A DNA stretch of 64,000 nucleotides from Cladocopium goreaui (GCA_947184155.2 CAMXCT020006445.1:1078723-1142722); one strand, 5' to 3'; numbered from the stretch's first letter, positions 47,421-59,712 are shown. Translations and numbers: made by a program. Notes: generated by a model not told the origin, from the letters alone.

Positions 47421-47899
47421 GGACCCTGATTTAAAAAAAAAAAACAGGGTTGACTAGTTTTTATTTTTGGGGGGTGAAGCCCTGAAATGGTAGCTTCATG
47501 TTTATTTTTTTTTCTCCAGGGGATCAATTAAAGATCAAATTGGCCAACCTCAAATTGTCCAAAATTGGAGACGGACCCTAGTTTGTATTATTTGGGGATG
47601 GTTTAGTAATAGGGGAAGGGATTTTTTATTGATTCCACCACCACAAAACGGGATACAAGTAGAGCAAGATAGACCTGGTTGTGGTTTGAATGCTCCATCC
47701 ATAAACATGGGATGATGGTCCCAATCCATGAAACCACCAGTCAGTTAAGCGGCAGGGCGCCGACAAAAAAAAAAACAAATCGATGTGTAGCACCCATTTA
47801 TTATATTTAATGGCGGTTGGTGGTTTCAAAACCTTCTAGCTAGGAGCCAATGTTACGTACCACTCACTGAGACTGGCCGAAAAGATCCAGTCAAGCTGC

Positions 47900-48013
47900 C
47901 ACCCCACCGGTTGTTAGTTGGTTTATAAGCCCCATTAACCATAAAGGATATGTAGCATAAAGCCTAGCTATTAGAGTTATAAACCAACTTAGCTAACTAT
48001 GGGACTATGGGGC
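47900..48013 (+). mobile_element. D-family element, diverged
   Basis: TTAGTTGGTTTATAAGCCCC and AGTTATAAACCAACTTAGCT, with outer CCACCCC against GGGGCACC. Confidence 0.6.
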
Positions 48014-48172
48014 ACCCCGCCTTGTTTGCAATAAGAGACATATTTAACCACTTTGATTTGGTGTCAAAGTATGTCAAAGTTTCCATCCCTAAGACTTGGA
48101 CGGATTGTTATCCCAGTTAAGAAGCCATAGACGATGCTCAAACCATTTAGGCCACATGAGCAAGAAACCATA

Positions 48173-48287
48173 TACCCTCTGGTAAACGTTTACATAGCTA
48201 TTGAAAATGGCCATGTAAAATGTATACTGAATTTGCCCATTAAAAATGATGATTTTCCATAGTTTTTTGTATGTTTACCAGAGGGTA
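48173..48287 (+). mobile_element. A-family element
   Basis: TACCCTCTGGTAAACGTTTA and TGTATGTTTACCAGAGGGTA. Confidence 0.85.
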
Positions 48288-50194
48288 CTGAGTTTGAAAG
48301 CCTATCAGTATACTTGACCATACTTGACTTTGTTTTGCTTCCTTCAAAAATCATAAACAAACCCAAGATCCTGTGACATTTCAAGGATGATTCGTCGTTA
48401 GGGATCCGTAGGGCCAGTGCCATGGTCAAGCTAGTTGGATTGTATACCCAGTCCCTGAGCGATGGAAATAACCAGTCCATGTTCATAGGCATTTATATAT
48501 ATATGATTTATGTGCCCATTGATTCTTGGATGCCCATGAAATGAGATGGCCATCCAGATGGCCATAAGCCAAATTTATATACACATATTAATATACATAT
48601 GGTGTACCATATCCCCTTAATTGGGATATACAATGTCTTGACCACAGCACGAAAAAAGTGCCAGAAAAAATGACCACAGCGCAGACGAGTATAACATGCT
48701 GCCAGGAGAACACAAGGCGAACAGATCACTGGGGTCGCTACCCAAAATGGAAGACATTCCCACGACATGTTATAGGTAACTTGGGTGCCGGAAATGTACA
48801 AAGCTATGAGCTATAGATGATGATTTGGATGTGAACAGGCTGGTCGGCATTACTAGGTTATTTGGTGCCTGCGCTGTTTTATATTGAACTGGCATTTCTT
48901 TTTGACATAAAGTAACCCATTCCCCCTTACAAAGCCTGGGTGGTTACTGGTTCCTTTCATTTGCAGTCTAATTGGTCAGTGGCTATGTCTGAAAATAAAT
49001 GAGGTACACCATGATACACCCATTCCAAATGGACAAAACAATTTATTGTCCTAACGGTGTTGATGCTTTCCCCATTTATTGTCCTCACAATGTCAGACAA
49101 TCAGATAATCCTAAGGCATTTTGGGGTGTAGCACCATTTGTAGACAAACTGAAGTGCAGATGTCAAAATTGGACGACCAGAGATTGGTCAGTCCCACTCC
49201 CACTGAAAATTCGACTGCTGCCGATGCTAAAAATCCGCACATGGGTGCCTGAATCGATGAGGGCAAGTGACAGCGACCTCACTGCGACCAAAGCCCAGAA
49301 AAGATGGTTCCAGAAAAACACGCTATTTTTGAACGAGCCTTTTGTCCAGTATTGGCTGGTCGTTCAGCCCTGATCAGTTGCCGTTGTTGCAAGACCACCA
49401 GTGCTTTCTTAATTACTCAGCGTTGTCAATTTTTATACCAGGTAATTAGATTCGTGTTCGCCGCCGTTTTTGTACAAGGTTACCAAATTTTGGGACAAGC
49501 TTGGCCCAAAAAAACGCGTATACATCAGTGAGCATATCCTTCGCTGCATTAATTGACAGAAAATACGGGAAACCGAGCGAAACCATTGGGCATTGACCAT
49601 TGCTTAACAAACCCGACGCGCCCAGAGAACCAAAGTTCAAAATCTCGGCCGAGGGTGACCGAGATGAATTTGAGAACGGCCTTTGACCATATGATCCCCA
49701 GACACGCTTCCTGGCAATGTGCAGGATTTGAGGGACGCATTTGCTTACATCAAGTTGGTCAGAATGTTGGGTTAAAATGCACTCATTTTTTATGGCTGAA
49801 AATTATGATCCATACCTGTCATATTTTCAAAGTCAAGGCGAAACCGCTGGTTTCAAAAATCAAAGCCACCATAAGCCACCCTTTCAACCGTTGTCAAGTA
49901 ATTACTGGGGGCCGTTGTTTGTCCAGAGGGTGGTTCTGTGATCGAAGGTGCAGCACCTGGCTAGGGGTTGTCATTGGGTTTGCTATTTTCAACATATTTG
50001 TCATATTTAGAAATGATGTTTGGCAAATCCGTAGGTTTCGGTATCCAACAAGAATGGATGAATGGCATGAACCATACACTTACACTTACTTCTGAATAAC
50101 ATGATGGTAACATAGACCCGGGCAAGCCGGCGGCGGAAGTTTCCCAAACATAAATGACCTATAGTTCAAAGACAACCTGTCCCGACCGTGTCCT

Positions 50195-50880
50195 TCCCTC
50201 GACACTCCACACCTCACACTGCACACTGCACTCTTCGCACTTCAAACTTCAAACTTCACACTCCACACTTCACACTCCACACTTCTCACTGCTTCCTTCA
50301 CACTTCACACTTCACACTGCACACTTCACACTTCACAGTCCACACTTCACACTTCACACTTCACAGTCCACACTTCACACTTCACACTTCACAGTCCACA
50401 CTTCTCACTTCGCACTTCACACTCCACATTTCACACTTCTCACTTCTCACTGCTTCCTTCACACTCCAAACTTCACACTTCACACTTCTCACTTCGCACT
50501 TCACACTCCACACTTCACACTCCAAACTTCACACTTCACACTTCTCACTTCGCACTTCACACTCCTCACTGCTTCCTTCACACTCCTAACTTCACACTTC
50601 TCACTTCGCACTTCACACTCCACACTTCACACTCCACACTTCACACTTCTCACTTCTCACTGCTTCCTTCACACTCCAAACTTCACACTCCAAAACTCAC
50701 ACTTCACACTTCGCACTTCGCACTCCACACTTCACTCACACTTCACACTTCACAGTCCACACTTCACACTTCTCACTGCTTCCTTCACACTCCAAACCTC
50801 ACACTTCACACTTCACACTTCACACTGCGCTCTTCGCACTCCACACTTAAACTTCACACTCCACACTTCACGCCCCACAC
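50195..50880. repeat. ACACTTC heptamer satellite, about 690 bp
   Basis: Tandem CACACTTCACACTTC units with variants (CACACTCCA, CTCACTTCGC) and a higher-order repeat marked by CACTGCTTCCTTCACACTCC. The 267-residue Thr/Ser/His/Leu open frame is a consequence of the repeat, not a gene call. Confidence 0.9.
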
Positions 50881-51437
50881 GTCCAACTGCTCTAAACTTA
50901 CGTGCAACAAAAAAAACTAGCGCCAAAATGGAGAAAATCATAGGGCTTTGGGTCTGATGTCTGAAAAAAAAATGGCCCAGAAAGTCATACATCCAACAAA
51001 CCACAAAACTCCAACCCATGCTGCACAAGGCATTGAGAGGATCTCAGTGAGAGCTTGCATTGACTCGCCCCCATGACAGCTTTGTTTTTTCACATGTATG
51101 CAATACGATCATGGTTGTTTGTGCGGTTCGTAACAACGCACACATAAACCAAAAGCAAGTGACAGAGGCATTCTGCGGTTCGCAAGGCTAAATGAAAGGC
51201 GAATCTACTGAAGGACAGCAATTCAAACTCGGATGCGGTTCATAACAACGCACACCCAGCCCTCGGCCGTCAAACGAGAGTTGAAACCTCTGCGGCAAGA
51301 CCTTGTCTGCGCTTCATCTCAGCATCAACAAACTCTGGTTGAAAGGACCGCACAGCTTCCCAGAGATGACGGTATTGTCTGCGGAGAACTTCGTCGTCCG
51401 ACTCTTTGTCGTCCAACCACGTACTGTTGTTGTGCAA

Positions 51438-52193
51438 GACGATTTTGAAGCACTTTTTAAAAGGATTTTTAGAAGGAAAATCACTAGCGCCAAAATGGAG
51501 AAAATCTGCTGACAAATCAGTGTCGCAGCCTTCATGCAGCCACTCCAATACGATTTACGAAGTCGAGCTGCAAAAGACAATAGTATTACGAATGCAGCCA
51601 CAGCACGAAGCAACCTTGACGCAGCCATTACAATGCGATCTGCAGAGACTGAGTTGCAAAACACAATAGAACTACACACAACGGCGTCGGAAATTGTAGC
51701 TCCAAAACCGGATCTCGACGCCAGAGCGAAAAAAAAGACGATTTTGAAGCACTTTTTAAAAGGATTTTTAGAAGGAAAATCATTAGCGCCAAAATGGAGA
51801 AAATCTGCTGACAAATCACTGTCGCAGCCTTCATGCAGCAACTCCAATACGATTTACGAGATCCAGCTGCAAAAGACAATAGTATTACGAATGCAGCCAC
51901 AGCACGAAGCAACCTTGACGCAGCCATTACAATGCGATCTGCAGAGACTGAGTTGCAAAACACAATAGAACTACACACAACGGCGTCGGAAATTGTGGCT
52001 CCAAAACCAGATCTCGACGCCAGAGTGAAAAAAAAGACGATTTTGAAACACTTTTTAAAAGGATTTTTAGAAAGAAAATCACTAGCGCCAAAATGGAGAA
52101 AATCTACTGACAAATCAGTGTCGCAGCCTTCATGCAGCCACTCCAATACGATTTACGAAGTCGAGCTGCAAAAGACAATAGTATTACGAATGC
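51438..52193. repeat. 299-bp tandem repeat cut by assembly gap
   Basis: GACGATTTTGAA recurs at 51438, 51737 and 52036, a period of 299 bp with few differences. The unit contains CTAGCGCCAAAATGGAGAAA, AATACGATTTACGA and GACGCAGCCATTACAATGCG. 299 is not a multiple of three, so the roughly 150-residue open frames on both strands change phase from unit to unit. A stray piece of the unit is at about 50917-50942. The array runs directly into the N block, so its true length is unknown. Confidence 0.9.
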
Positions 52194-52293
52194 NNNNNNN
52201 NNNNNNNNNNNNNNNNNNNNNNNNNNNNNNNNNNNNNNNNNNNNNNNNNNNNNNNNNNNNNNNNNNNNNNNNNNNNNNNNNNNNNNNNNNNNN
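52194..52293. other. Assembly gap (100 N)
   Basis: Exactly 100 N between the 299-bp array and a 16-bp array. The round size suggests a gap of unknown length. Confidence 0.95.
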
Positions 52294-52385
52294 TTTCTTT
52301 GACTAACTCTTTCTTTGCTAACTCTTTCTTTGACTAACTCTTTCCCTGACTAACTCTTTCTTTGACTAACTCTTTCCCTGACATT
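52294..52385. repeat. 16-bp TTTCTTTGACTAACTC array
   Basis: About five to six units with CCC variants, starting at the gap edge. Confidence 0.85.
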
Positions 52386-53085
52386 CTAAAAGTCCGTAAC
52401 ACGGAAGTTTCTCCCCCTAAACTTCCTTTGATCAAAAAGAGGGTGCTTGTAGATTATTAGATACATTGTACATGGATGGATGGACAGATAGATGGGTTTA
52501 AAAACAAAAAAATGGTCGTGTCCCCTCGGTGTCAGTTCAGGGGATCCTGTTCTGAGGTCATTGTGGCGTCATCCGACATGCTAGGCATCCGCGGGGGTTA
52601 TGTGCACAAAGTGATGCTCAGATGGAAACCATCGAGGCATTAGGGGTCTGAGGGTCTGCAGATGTTTGGTTTCAAGAAAACCCAGCAGGATGTTCACCCA
52701 TGTTGGTGATGGTGATTCGAAAAAGGGCGGGATCGGCCATGATGATTCTCCGCAAAGATGTTGTTGTTATCAATAACGCAAATGTCTTCAACATGTTCCA
52801 ACGCGTCGATGGTGGCCACAAAATATGATGCGATTCATGTCTATGCACTGCATTCAATTCTCACCTAGGGAAAGGGCAAAACCGCAAATTGATGTTTTTT
52901 CCCCACCTGCCAGGTGAGGGTTGTTAGATTTTATCAGAGCGCATAGCCCGCCTCCTCCTCCTCCTCCTCCTCCGCCTCCTCGACTAGCTGTCCTCCTCGC
53001 CCTCCTCCTCGCCTCCGCCTCTTCCACCTCCACTTCTGCCTTGCCAACCTTGCCAACTCGTCGCCAAGCTCTTCGCCAACTTCCC

Positions 53086-53355
53086 AGCTCAGTGCGCACT
53101 GCTGGACGTCAACCTGCGAGCTGCCCAGCTCAGTGTGCACCGCTGGACCTCAACCTGCGAGCTGCCCAGCTCGTGTGCACCGCTGGACCTCAACCTGCGA
53201 GCTGCCCAGCTCAGTATGCACCGCTGGACCTCAACCTGCGAGCTGCCCAGCTCAGTGTGCACCGCTGGACCTCAACCGCGGACCTGCCCAGCTCAGTGCG
53301 CACCGCTGGACCTCAACCGGGGACCTGCCCAGCTCAGTGTGCACCGCTGGACCTC
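53086..53355. repeat. 41-bp G/C-rich minisatellite
   Basis: Unit CTGCCCAGCTCAGTGTGCAC then CGCTGGACCTCAACCTGCGAG, starting at 53121, 53162, 53202, 53243, 53284 and 53325. It is open in more than one frame. Preceded by a CCTCCT run at 52950-53040. Part of a 328-codon open frame (52921-53907) with no splice or start support. Confidence 0.85.
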
Positions 53356-53357
53356 AA

Positions 53358-53905
53358 CAGCCAGATAGAATGCCAGAAGATATGCCAGATAGAATGTCAG
53401 ATAGAATGCCAGAAGATATGCCAGATAAAATGCCATGAGATATGCCAGATAGAATGCCAGAAGATATGCCAGAAGATATGCCAGATAGAATGCCAGAAGG
53501 TATGCCAGATAGAATGCCAAATAGATTGTCAGATAAAATGCCACAAGATATGCCAGATAGAATCCCAGAAGATTTGCCAGAAGAAATGCCAGAAGATATG
53601 CCAGATAGAATGCCAGATAGAATGCCAGAAGATATGCCAGAAGATATGCCAGAAGATATGCCAGAACATATGCCAGAAGATATGTCAGATAGAATGCCAG
53701 AAGATTTGCCAAAAGATATGCCAGATAGAATGCCAGATAGAATGCCAGAAGATATGTCAGATAGAATGCCAGAAGATGTGCCAGATAGAATGCCAGAAGA
53801 TATGTCAGATAGAATGCCAGAAGATATGCCAGATAGAATGCCAGAAGATTTGCCAGATAGAATGCCAGAAGATATGTCAGATAGAATGCCAGAAGATTTG
53901 CCAGT
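53358..53905. repeat. 12-bp ATGCCAGA-type minisatellite
   Basis: About 45 units of ATGCCAGATAGA or ATGCCAGAAGAT in mixed order. Open in several frames (MPDR/MPED or CQIE). Joined directly to the 41-bp array. Confidence 0.9.
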
Positions 53906-54339
53906 AAGAAAATGTATAAATGTGATGGTGGGGATCACACGAAGTAAAGTAATTTTTTACATGATGTTTTGATCATCTCTTGACGATGGGTGTCAAACCC
54001 CATGGTACCAGCAATGAACCAACAAGAATATCCCAGTGCTTTCGTCCATTTGCCACCCTCAACTTCCACATGACTATATAAATATATGTACTTAGTTTGT
54101 TTAAAAGTATTTTCACTAGGAAAACATGTTTTACCGGATTCCATGCCCCACGTTCCAAATTGTCATTTTTTCTGCAAGGGGCTTTGGAAAATGATTTAAG
54201 ATAGAATTACATATGCAACAGTGTTCTTCCATGGCTGTGCTAGGTGTGCAGCGGATAGTAGTCTCACTCCTGGTTTGTTCGGTGAGATGCCCAACATATT
54301 GCGCACCATTTTGACCTGGTGACGCTGATGAAATCCCAG

Positions 54340-54442
54340 GAAACAACTGGGTTTGGACGATTCCTTGAGTTCCTTTCGAGTGACACTCAGCGCAAGATCT
54401 GGGCCGGGCCTTCTGGATCGGACCAGGGGGATTCGGGGCAAG
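54340..54442 (+). CDS. Second multi-exon gene, exon a
   Basis: Follows AATCCCAG and reads ETTGFGRFLEFLSSDTQRK then IWAGPSGSDQGDSGQ + G before GTTGGG. The frame stays open about 30 nt upstream (FDLVTLMKSQ), so an earlier acceptor is possible. An A-like element begins 8 nt after the donor. No domain recognised. This is the most 5' supported exon of the second gene; its start was not found. Confidence 0.45.
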
Positions 54443-54450
54443 GTTGGGAT

Positions 54451-54567
54451 ATCCCCTCCGGTAAACGTGGCAATGGGAAATCCCTCATACATGATCTGAT
54501 GTCTGTTTAATAGGAAAACCATCTATAACTATAAACGGGGAATTTTTCATTGCCATGTTTGATTCAT
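54451..54567 (+). mobile_element. A-like element after an exon, right end lost
   Basis: ATCCCCTCCGGTAAACG at the left and TTGCCATGTTTGATTCATG at the right. It starts 8 nt after the donor of exon 54340-54442. Confidence 0.55.
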
Positions 54568-55768
54568 GTTTATATATAACCAGTTCTTATTATATGGCGA
54601 TAATAGTCCTCATATTCTTGTGAAATTTACTGTGTGGCAACGCCATTAAACCAACTATTGTGGGGAAATAGCAATCATGGGAGTGATGATGAAGGGATTT
54701 AATGGGCTATATATATATATATATATATTTTTACCAAAGAAAAAACATCATATGGATTTGACCTTGGTTTTTTATCGAATAAGTGGGGAATAGTGGGGAT
54801 ATGGGGAAGGGTCAAGACTTTTGACCCCTTGTGAGCCTGTGAACATGAAAATAGTTCATAAATGTATGTTCGTTGCACCAACTATGGTATTTTATATGTC
54901 TTGATGTTCGATCCACATCCATAGGCTGACTCAGCAGCCAACATGTTTTTTGGGGGCATGGTATCAAAGATGGGCCATGAGATAAGAAGCTCCTGGACTA
55001 AATAGGAATGATTCACCTCAGAGCTGCGGATGTCCACAGTGGTACTGTTGGGAAAATCCAAGTAGATTTGATTTGAAGCAACCCAGTTTTCCAACAGTAC
55101 CACTGTTGTTTAATTTCAAGCAACCCTTCGGTTACTGTTGGTACTGTTGGTACTGTTTTTGGCAACTGAAAAACAATGCCACAAAACATGCCTATTTGGG
55201 TCGGAAGCCCTCAGAGGTGCCAGGTGAAATTGCCGGATATTACCACCATCAACCCAGCATTGGTTCACTGGAAACAGTGCAGGAACCCCCTGAATTTGGA
55301 TAATGCAAACATGGCACAGCATTGTAATAAGTTGATAAAAATTGTTTCTTTGTTTTTTCTCAACTGCAGGACGTTGTTTCACCTTGACATCCTTCCTTGC
55401 GGCATCCCATATGCCTGCAATATATAATGTAATATCACGAAAGCCAAACCAGATACCGAATATTGTTTGGATGTTCCATGTTTTCACTTCAGTGGGATTT
55501 ACTTAATACCAATACAATAAACCCATGGGGCACCCCCACAAATATACCCAGTATAAACTCAAAAAACATGAACGTGATGCATTCTTGCCAAAAAACACAT
55601 AGAAATAACAACCATATTATATATACATATATATTTATAAGTATATAATTATATATGTATATATATATATTATAGAATAATGTGGAATCCAGCCTTTAAG
55701 AATCAATCAACCCATCTTCCCAAATTTCCTAAGAGTTTCTTCCCCGGCGCAAAACGTGATGGTCTCAG

Positions 55769-55939
55769 GCCTCGCGCCACCTACACCGAGCCCATCCAGC
55801 GGCGCATGGCCGCGCAGCGCAACGCCAAGCGCAAGGCCGCGGCCGCGGCGACGGCCGCGGAGAAAGCGCCGGAGCGGCCGCAGACGTTGACAGTGCTGGG
55901 GGACTTGCAGGCGGAGCGGGGAGCGAAGGGGACGGCCTG
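55769..55939 (+). CDS. Second multi-exon gene, exon b (Ala/Arg rich)
   Basis: Follows GTCTCAG, is strongly G/C rich, and reads PRATYTEPIQRRMAAQRNAK then RKAAAAATAAEKAPERP and LTVLGDLQAERGAKGTA. It ends before GTGAAAATC or, if not spliced, at TGA 55941-55943. A long charged helix is likely. It sits in AT-rich flanks, which supports it being an exon. Function unknown. Confidence 0.55.
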
Positions 55940-57017
55940 GTGAAAATCAGTGGATTTCAGCAGACAGGGTTTCAGCATGAAGATGGTCCAAACATCCAAG
56001 TGAAAATCAAATAATTAGGGATATCGCCGATAAAAAATGGGAATAGGATGGAATTAAGCATGTGTTTGGTCGAATTATAGGTTTTTAGTGGGGCTTTCAA
56101 GACCATGTCATGGGGCATTAAACCAAAGACTAGCAGGCATTCATGAGGTAGTACAAATTGAACGTTTTGCTAAGATTGGCCATGAGAAACTGGGAATCTA
56201 TAATGCGTGCTATAGTTACTTAGCCAACGATTGTTCAACTGAAGTGAATGTTTAAAAAATGAATGTAGCAGTCGTAAGATGAGCAGCTGAAAAATCGTTG
56301 TCTGCAAGGCTGCAACAGGGGCATCTGTAATACATGGAACCGTGCAATTTTCCACAATTTTATATGGATGTGTTTGAGAATTGGGTGTGCCGGTATGCCA
56401 TCAGTTTATGGCTGTTAACAGGGAACATAATGATGATAAGTATAATTCCCATTTTGGTTTTTGGTTTGGCACCCTATCACCGCCCTGATAGCGTGCCCAC
56501 CCTGAATGATGGTCGTGTGGAGTGCGGAAAGCCGCCCAGCACGATCAAACCTTTTGCTAAAATCATAAGAAAAAGCAGCAAGAATGTAACCTATAGGAAA
56601 GCCACATAAACCCACCGATTATAAAATTCAACTTACAGTATTTTTCCCTTTGACCCCATCTATGTTCCGTTACATCCCGCGACCTTTCGTCAAGCCGCTG
56701 CCAGGCCTTAGCTGCGAGTTTGTTCCTTGGTAGCGCATTAAGCCATGGAAATTCAATCGTTGATAAATCATTGTTCAAAGTTATGCGTTTTAAAAGAAAT
56801 GTCGGGTTTGGTGGGAGCACACTAACTATTGGTCGTTTTGGCCAAAGGATGAGCCTTTATTTGAGTTGTTTCAAAGGAGCCTTGTCCCAGCCAACAAAAA
56901 TTCGAAAAAAAACATGTGCTACTTGGGACAGTGGTTCAAGTGCAATTGATAGGAAGTGGTTGCTAAGTGGCTTTGTGGACCCTGGTTTTGCATGAGATGG
57001 CCCAGGTATGGCCCCAG

Positions 57018-57112
57018 GTCAATCAACAACGGACCCCGCACGCCGAGGTTGCGCTTGAGTTCCAAACCCAGCGCCTTTCCTGCAGAGTCGGAGCCAAACT
57101 CTTCGAAGATTG
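57018..57112 (+). CDS. Second multi-exon gene, exon c
   Basis: Follows GGCCCCAG and reads VNQQRTPHAEVALEFQTQRL then SCRVGAKLFEDW before GTGAAC. Wobble positions favour this frame over two other open frames, one on each strand. No domain recognised. Confidence 0.45.
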
Positions 57113-57477
57113 GTGAACATTGCAAGATGATTTGGTCCAAGTCTATGGTGTATAGATTGGGATGTGTTTAGCAGGGTGCCAGGATTTCAACTCGCATCTA
57201 CTTGAAGTTCATCTATTTCTGAGATTGTTGTTGCCGTTTTCGTTAGAATTTGCTTGGGCAAGATCCTTCACAGACGGGATTCTTCCTCTGGACATCAGAC
57301 CGGGATTCTTCCTCTTGACATGCGCCTGGTTCTGGGGAATTGCGTCATCCCCTTAGCAGCCTCAGATCCCGTTGTAATTAATACTTATATATACTTGGAA
57401 CTGGCAAGCTGAAGGGTTATGCACAGTAGCATTTTGGTGCATGATTATTTGAGTCTCCTCCTCCACAATAATAATAA

Positions 57478-57552
57478 CCATAAACAGCATCATCATCATC
57501 ATCATCCTCCTCATCATCCTCATCATCCTCATCATCCTCATCATCCTCATCC
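57478..57552. repeat. CATCAT / CATCCTCAT repeat
   Basis: Tandem CATCATCCT units upstream of exon 57638, forming part of a pyrimidine-rich run. Confidence 0.85.
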
Positions 57553-57637
57553 ACCACTCCTCCCCACAGTTCTCCCAAGTGTATCACCATGCGTCACTAA
57601 TCCTCCATTTTTTTCCCCATGTTTTGCTGCCTCCCAG

Positions 57638-57825
57638 GCATCTCCCACCTCTTAGCCACGGACCCCCACGCTCCCACCATGCCACGGCCGCCACAACCGC
57701 GGCGCCTGCCGCGGCTCTCGGGCTACAGCCGCAGCCTGGCGCAGTCCGCGCGCGCCTACGACGGCCGCTCCTCGCGCGGCTCGAAGATCGCGGACGTGGC
57801 GGAGGAGACCGAGACGCCGTCGCCC
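57638..57825 (+). CDS. Second multi-exon gene, exon d (Arg/Ser rich)
   Basis: Follows CTCCCAG and ends before GTGACC. The chosen frame has almost only G or C at third positions and reads ATDPHAPTMPRPPQPRR, then SGYSRSLAQSARAYDGRSS and SKIADVAEETETPSP. Probably disordered, possibly a phosphorylated or protein-binding region. It joins in phase 0 to exon 58174. A C-family element lies 47 nt after the donor. Confidence 0.55.
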
Positions 57826-57871
57826 GTGACCTGGAGATTTGTGTCTGGAAATGGGGGATTGCCAAAAAACA

Positions 57872-57965
57872 TACCCATAGGATCCATGTATGGTATATAT
57901 GCTAACATTGGGGGTATATGGATGTTAAATGTTACCATATATAGCATACATGGATCCTATGGGAT
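57872..57965 (+). mobile_element. C-family element after an exon
   Basis: TACCCATAGGATCCATGTAT against ATACATGGATCCTATGGG, with GGTATATATGCTAAC inside. It starts 47 nt after exon 57638-57825. Confidence 0.8.
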
Positions 57966-58173
57966 TTGGCAATTTTCCGTGGAGAATGAGAAATGATATC
58001 GGATGTTACGGTGTCCTATTTTAAGGTAAACCCATTTTGATGAGATGATTGTGAGATCATAGATCTACATGATGTGATTGACATTGGCTATATTTATATA
58101 GGAGAAATGTGATTGATATGATTGATGATTGCGGACTCCTTTGCCTTCAACATTCGCATCTTGCTCCCTTCAG

Positions 58174-58258
58174 GTGATCCTGAACTACAGCGACGTTTCG
58201 CCTGTGGGTAGTTCCAGCGATCAAACCAACGAGGATCAGCCGCTTGCGCTTTGTAAAG
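58174..58258 (+). CDS. Second multi-exon gene, exon e
   Basis: Follows CCCTTCAG, phase 0, and reads VILNYSDVSPVGSSSDQT then NEDQPLALCK + G before GTTGGG. Phase agrees with exon 57638-57825. The next candidate (from 58504, after TTTCCAG) is open in all three frames, so its product cannot be chosen by eye. Confidence 0.55.
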
Positions 58259-59579
58259 GTTGGGCCCCCTCCTGGTAGTGTGGCCGTTGGTGCAGGGCAT
58301 TAACCACTACCCCTATTCATATCATCCAATCCCGCTAGTATTTAGTTGAATTTAGATATTTAAGCACCCACTAATTACATGGCCCCCAAGTATGTCAGTA
58401 TGTCTAAAGAAAAAGACAATCCCCCACTAATAAGCCATGGTTTCTGGGTATATTTCTGGGGGGTCTTTAAAACTACCCAAATGACATCAGCGTCTTTCCA
58501 GGTCTTCAATGGAGCTGTGTCCAATCCCACAACACCGAGCATCATATGTTGGGTTGGCAATGTTGACCGTGGAATACCGAGGATTCGGCATACACCAAAA
58601 CCAAGTACCAAGGGACGAGACAGGAATGGATCCAGCAGCTAAAGTGGGCCATGCACCAGTGATCTGGGGATTGAACCAGCAAAGTTTTTCTCGCACATCC
58701 AATCATAAGATACGGAGGTCTGTGAAGCTTGGGATTGTGGTCTGGGTTCATCATGATTTATCATTTATGTTGTGGGTAAATGTTCAAGTTCTGCTGGTTA
58801 GAAACCTTTTTGGCTGATTTCTTACTCAAATACGACTTTTCCTGCAAGTCTGGCCCCCGAAATGTTGGGTGCGTTGAAACTTCCTGTTCCAACTGAGCAA
58901 CATGAAGCTACAGTGAACAATTTATCGCCAACTCACCAACAATATCACCAAAAACAATGGTTTGGAACGGGAACAGTCCCAAAAATAGCTTAATTTCAGC
59001 TGCGTGAAGTATGGTGCTTTGACCAGATGTTGACAAGTGAAGTTTTTGCTTAGGTTTGGAGGTCCAGTTTGTTCATGCTGATTCAATGCCATTTTTCTTT
59101 GTTTTACCCCCTTTAACAACAGATATATCTGAAAATCTATATGTATCTACTAAAAACCAAAGTTTTTGTTTTTTTTTGAGTTATAAACTTGGGTTAAACC
59201 TATTAGTATCTACTATAAACCCATGTATCTACTTGTGGATCTTATTGGGCACCACTTATTAGTTCCATCCCCATGAAAAATGCCGTTGTGCCGTTGCTGA
59301 TCTTTCCAGGTGGTGACTGTTGGAGCTGCCATGCAGCTATCCCCTTTCAACTGGGCACATCATGGGCACACCATGGGCATTAATATGCATTAATGGGTGA
59401 AATTCCACTTAGCCATGAAATTCACACAAGCAACTCCAAGTGAGTTAGTCAAATTTGTTATATCCCCTCCGCATTTGTTATATCATGTTATATCCCCTCC
59501 AAGTGAGTTAGTCAAATTTCTTCTCCATGTTTTAGTTCAACTCCACTTTCTGAGTTTCGTCAAGTCTCGAACTCCGCAG

Positions 59580-59712
59580 CTTCTGTCGTGTCTCCCGAAG
59601 CCCAAGGCCCGACGAAGTGCCGGCAGCGAGCACCGAGCTCGCGGAGCTGAAGGCAGCGACGTGGTGTGCGCGGCGCTTGGCATACGAGAGCTATGAGGCC
59701 TTGAGGAACTGG
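59580..59712 (+). CDS. Second multi-exon gene, exon f (helical)
   Basis: Follows CTCCGCAG and reads FCRVSRSPRPDEVPAAST then ELAELKAATWCARRLAYESY and EALRNW before GTGTCA. The ELAELKAAT..ARRLAYESYEAL stretch looks like an amphipathic helix. Two other frames are open but have poorer wobble bias. Function unknown. Confidence 0.5.

Larger units (their letters stand above)
45955..49000. other. Gene-poor spacer after the giant gene
   Basis: No exon could be supported. The stretch holds A-family elements (46674-46815, 48173-48287), a D-family element (47900-48013), an AT-rich tandem duplication (about 47125-47420) and short AT microsatellites. Short open frames have AT-rich wobble positions and no splice-site support. 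Confidence 0.5.

Noticed and set aside
48999..50095. Two frames of 124 and 180 codons
   Set aside because: No wobble bias, no splice context, no family resemblance; kept only as a region to check with transcripts.
51438..52193. Spliced-leader or 5S gene array
   Set aside because: Only a 10-base core match to the spliced leader; no full leader, no donor or Sm-like site and no 5S sequence seen.
56486..56820. Overlapping + and - strand candidate exons (RPDSVPTLNDGRVECGKPPS; minus KLAAKAWQRLDERSRDV)
   Set aside because: Both strands look equally plausible and neither phase could be tied to a neighbour.
58504..58680. Exon containing MLTVEYRGFG, reminiscent of an alpha/beta hydrolase strand
   Set aside because: All three + frames are open here and no nucleophile elbow or further hydrolase motif follows; the match is too short.
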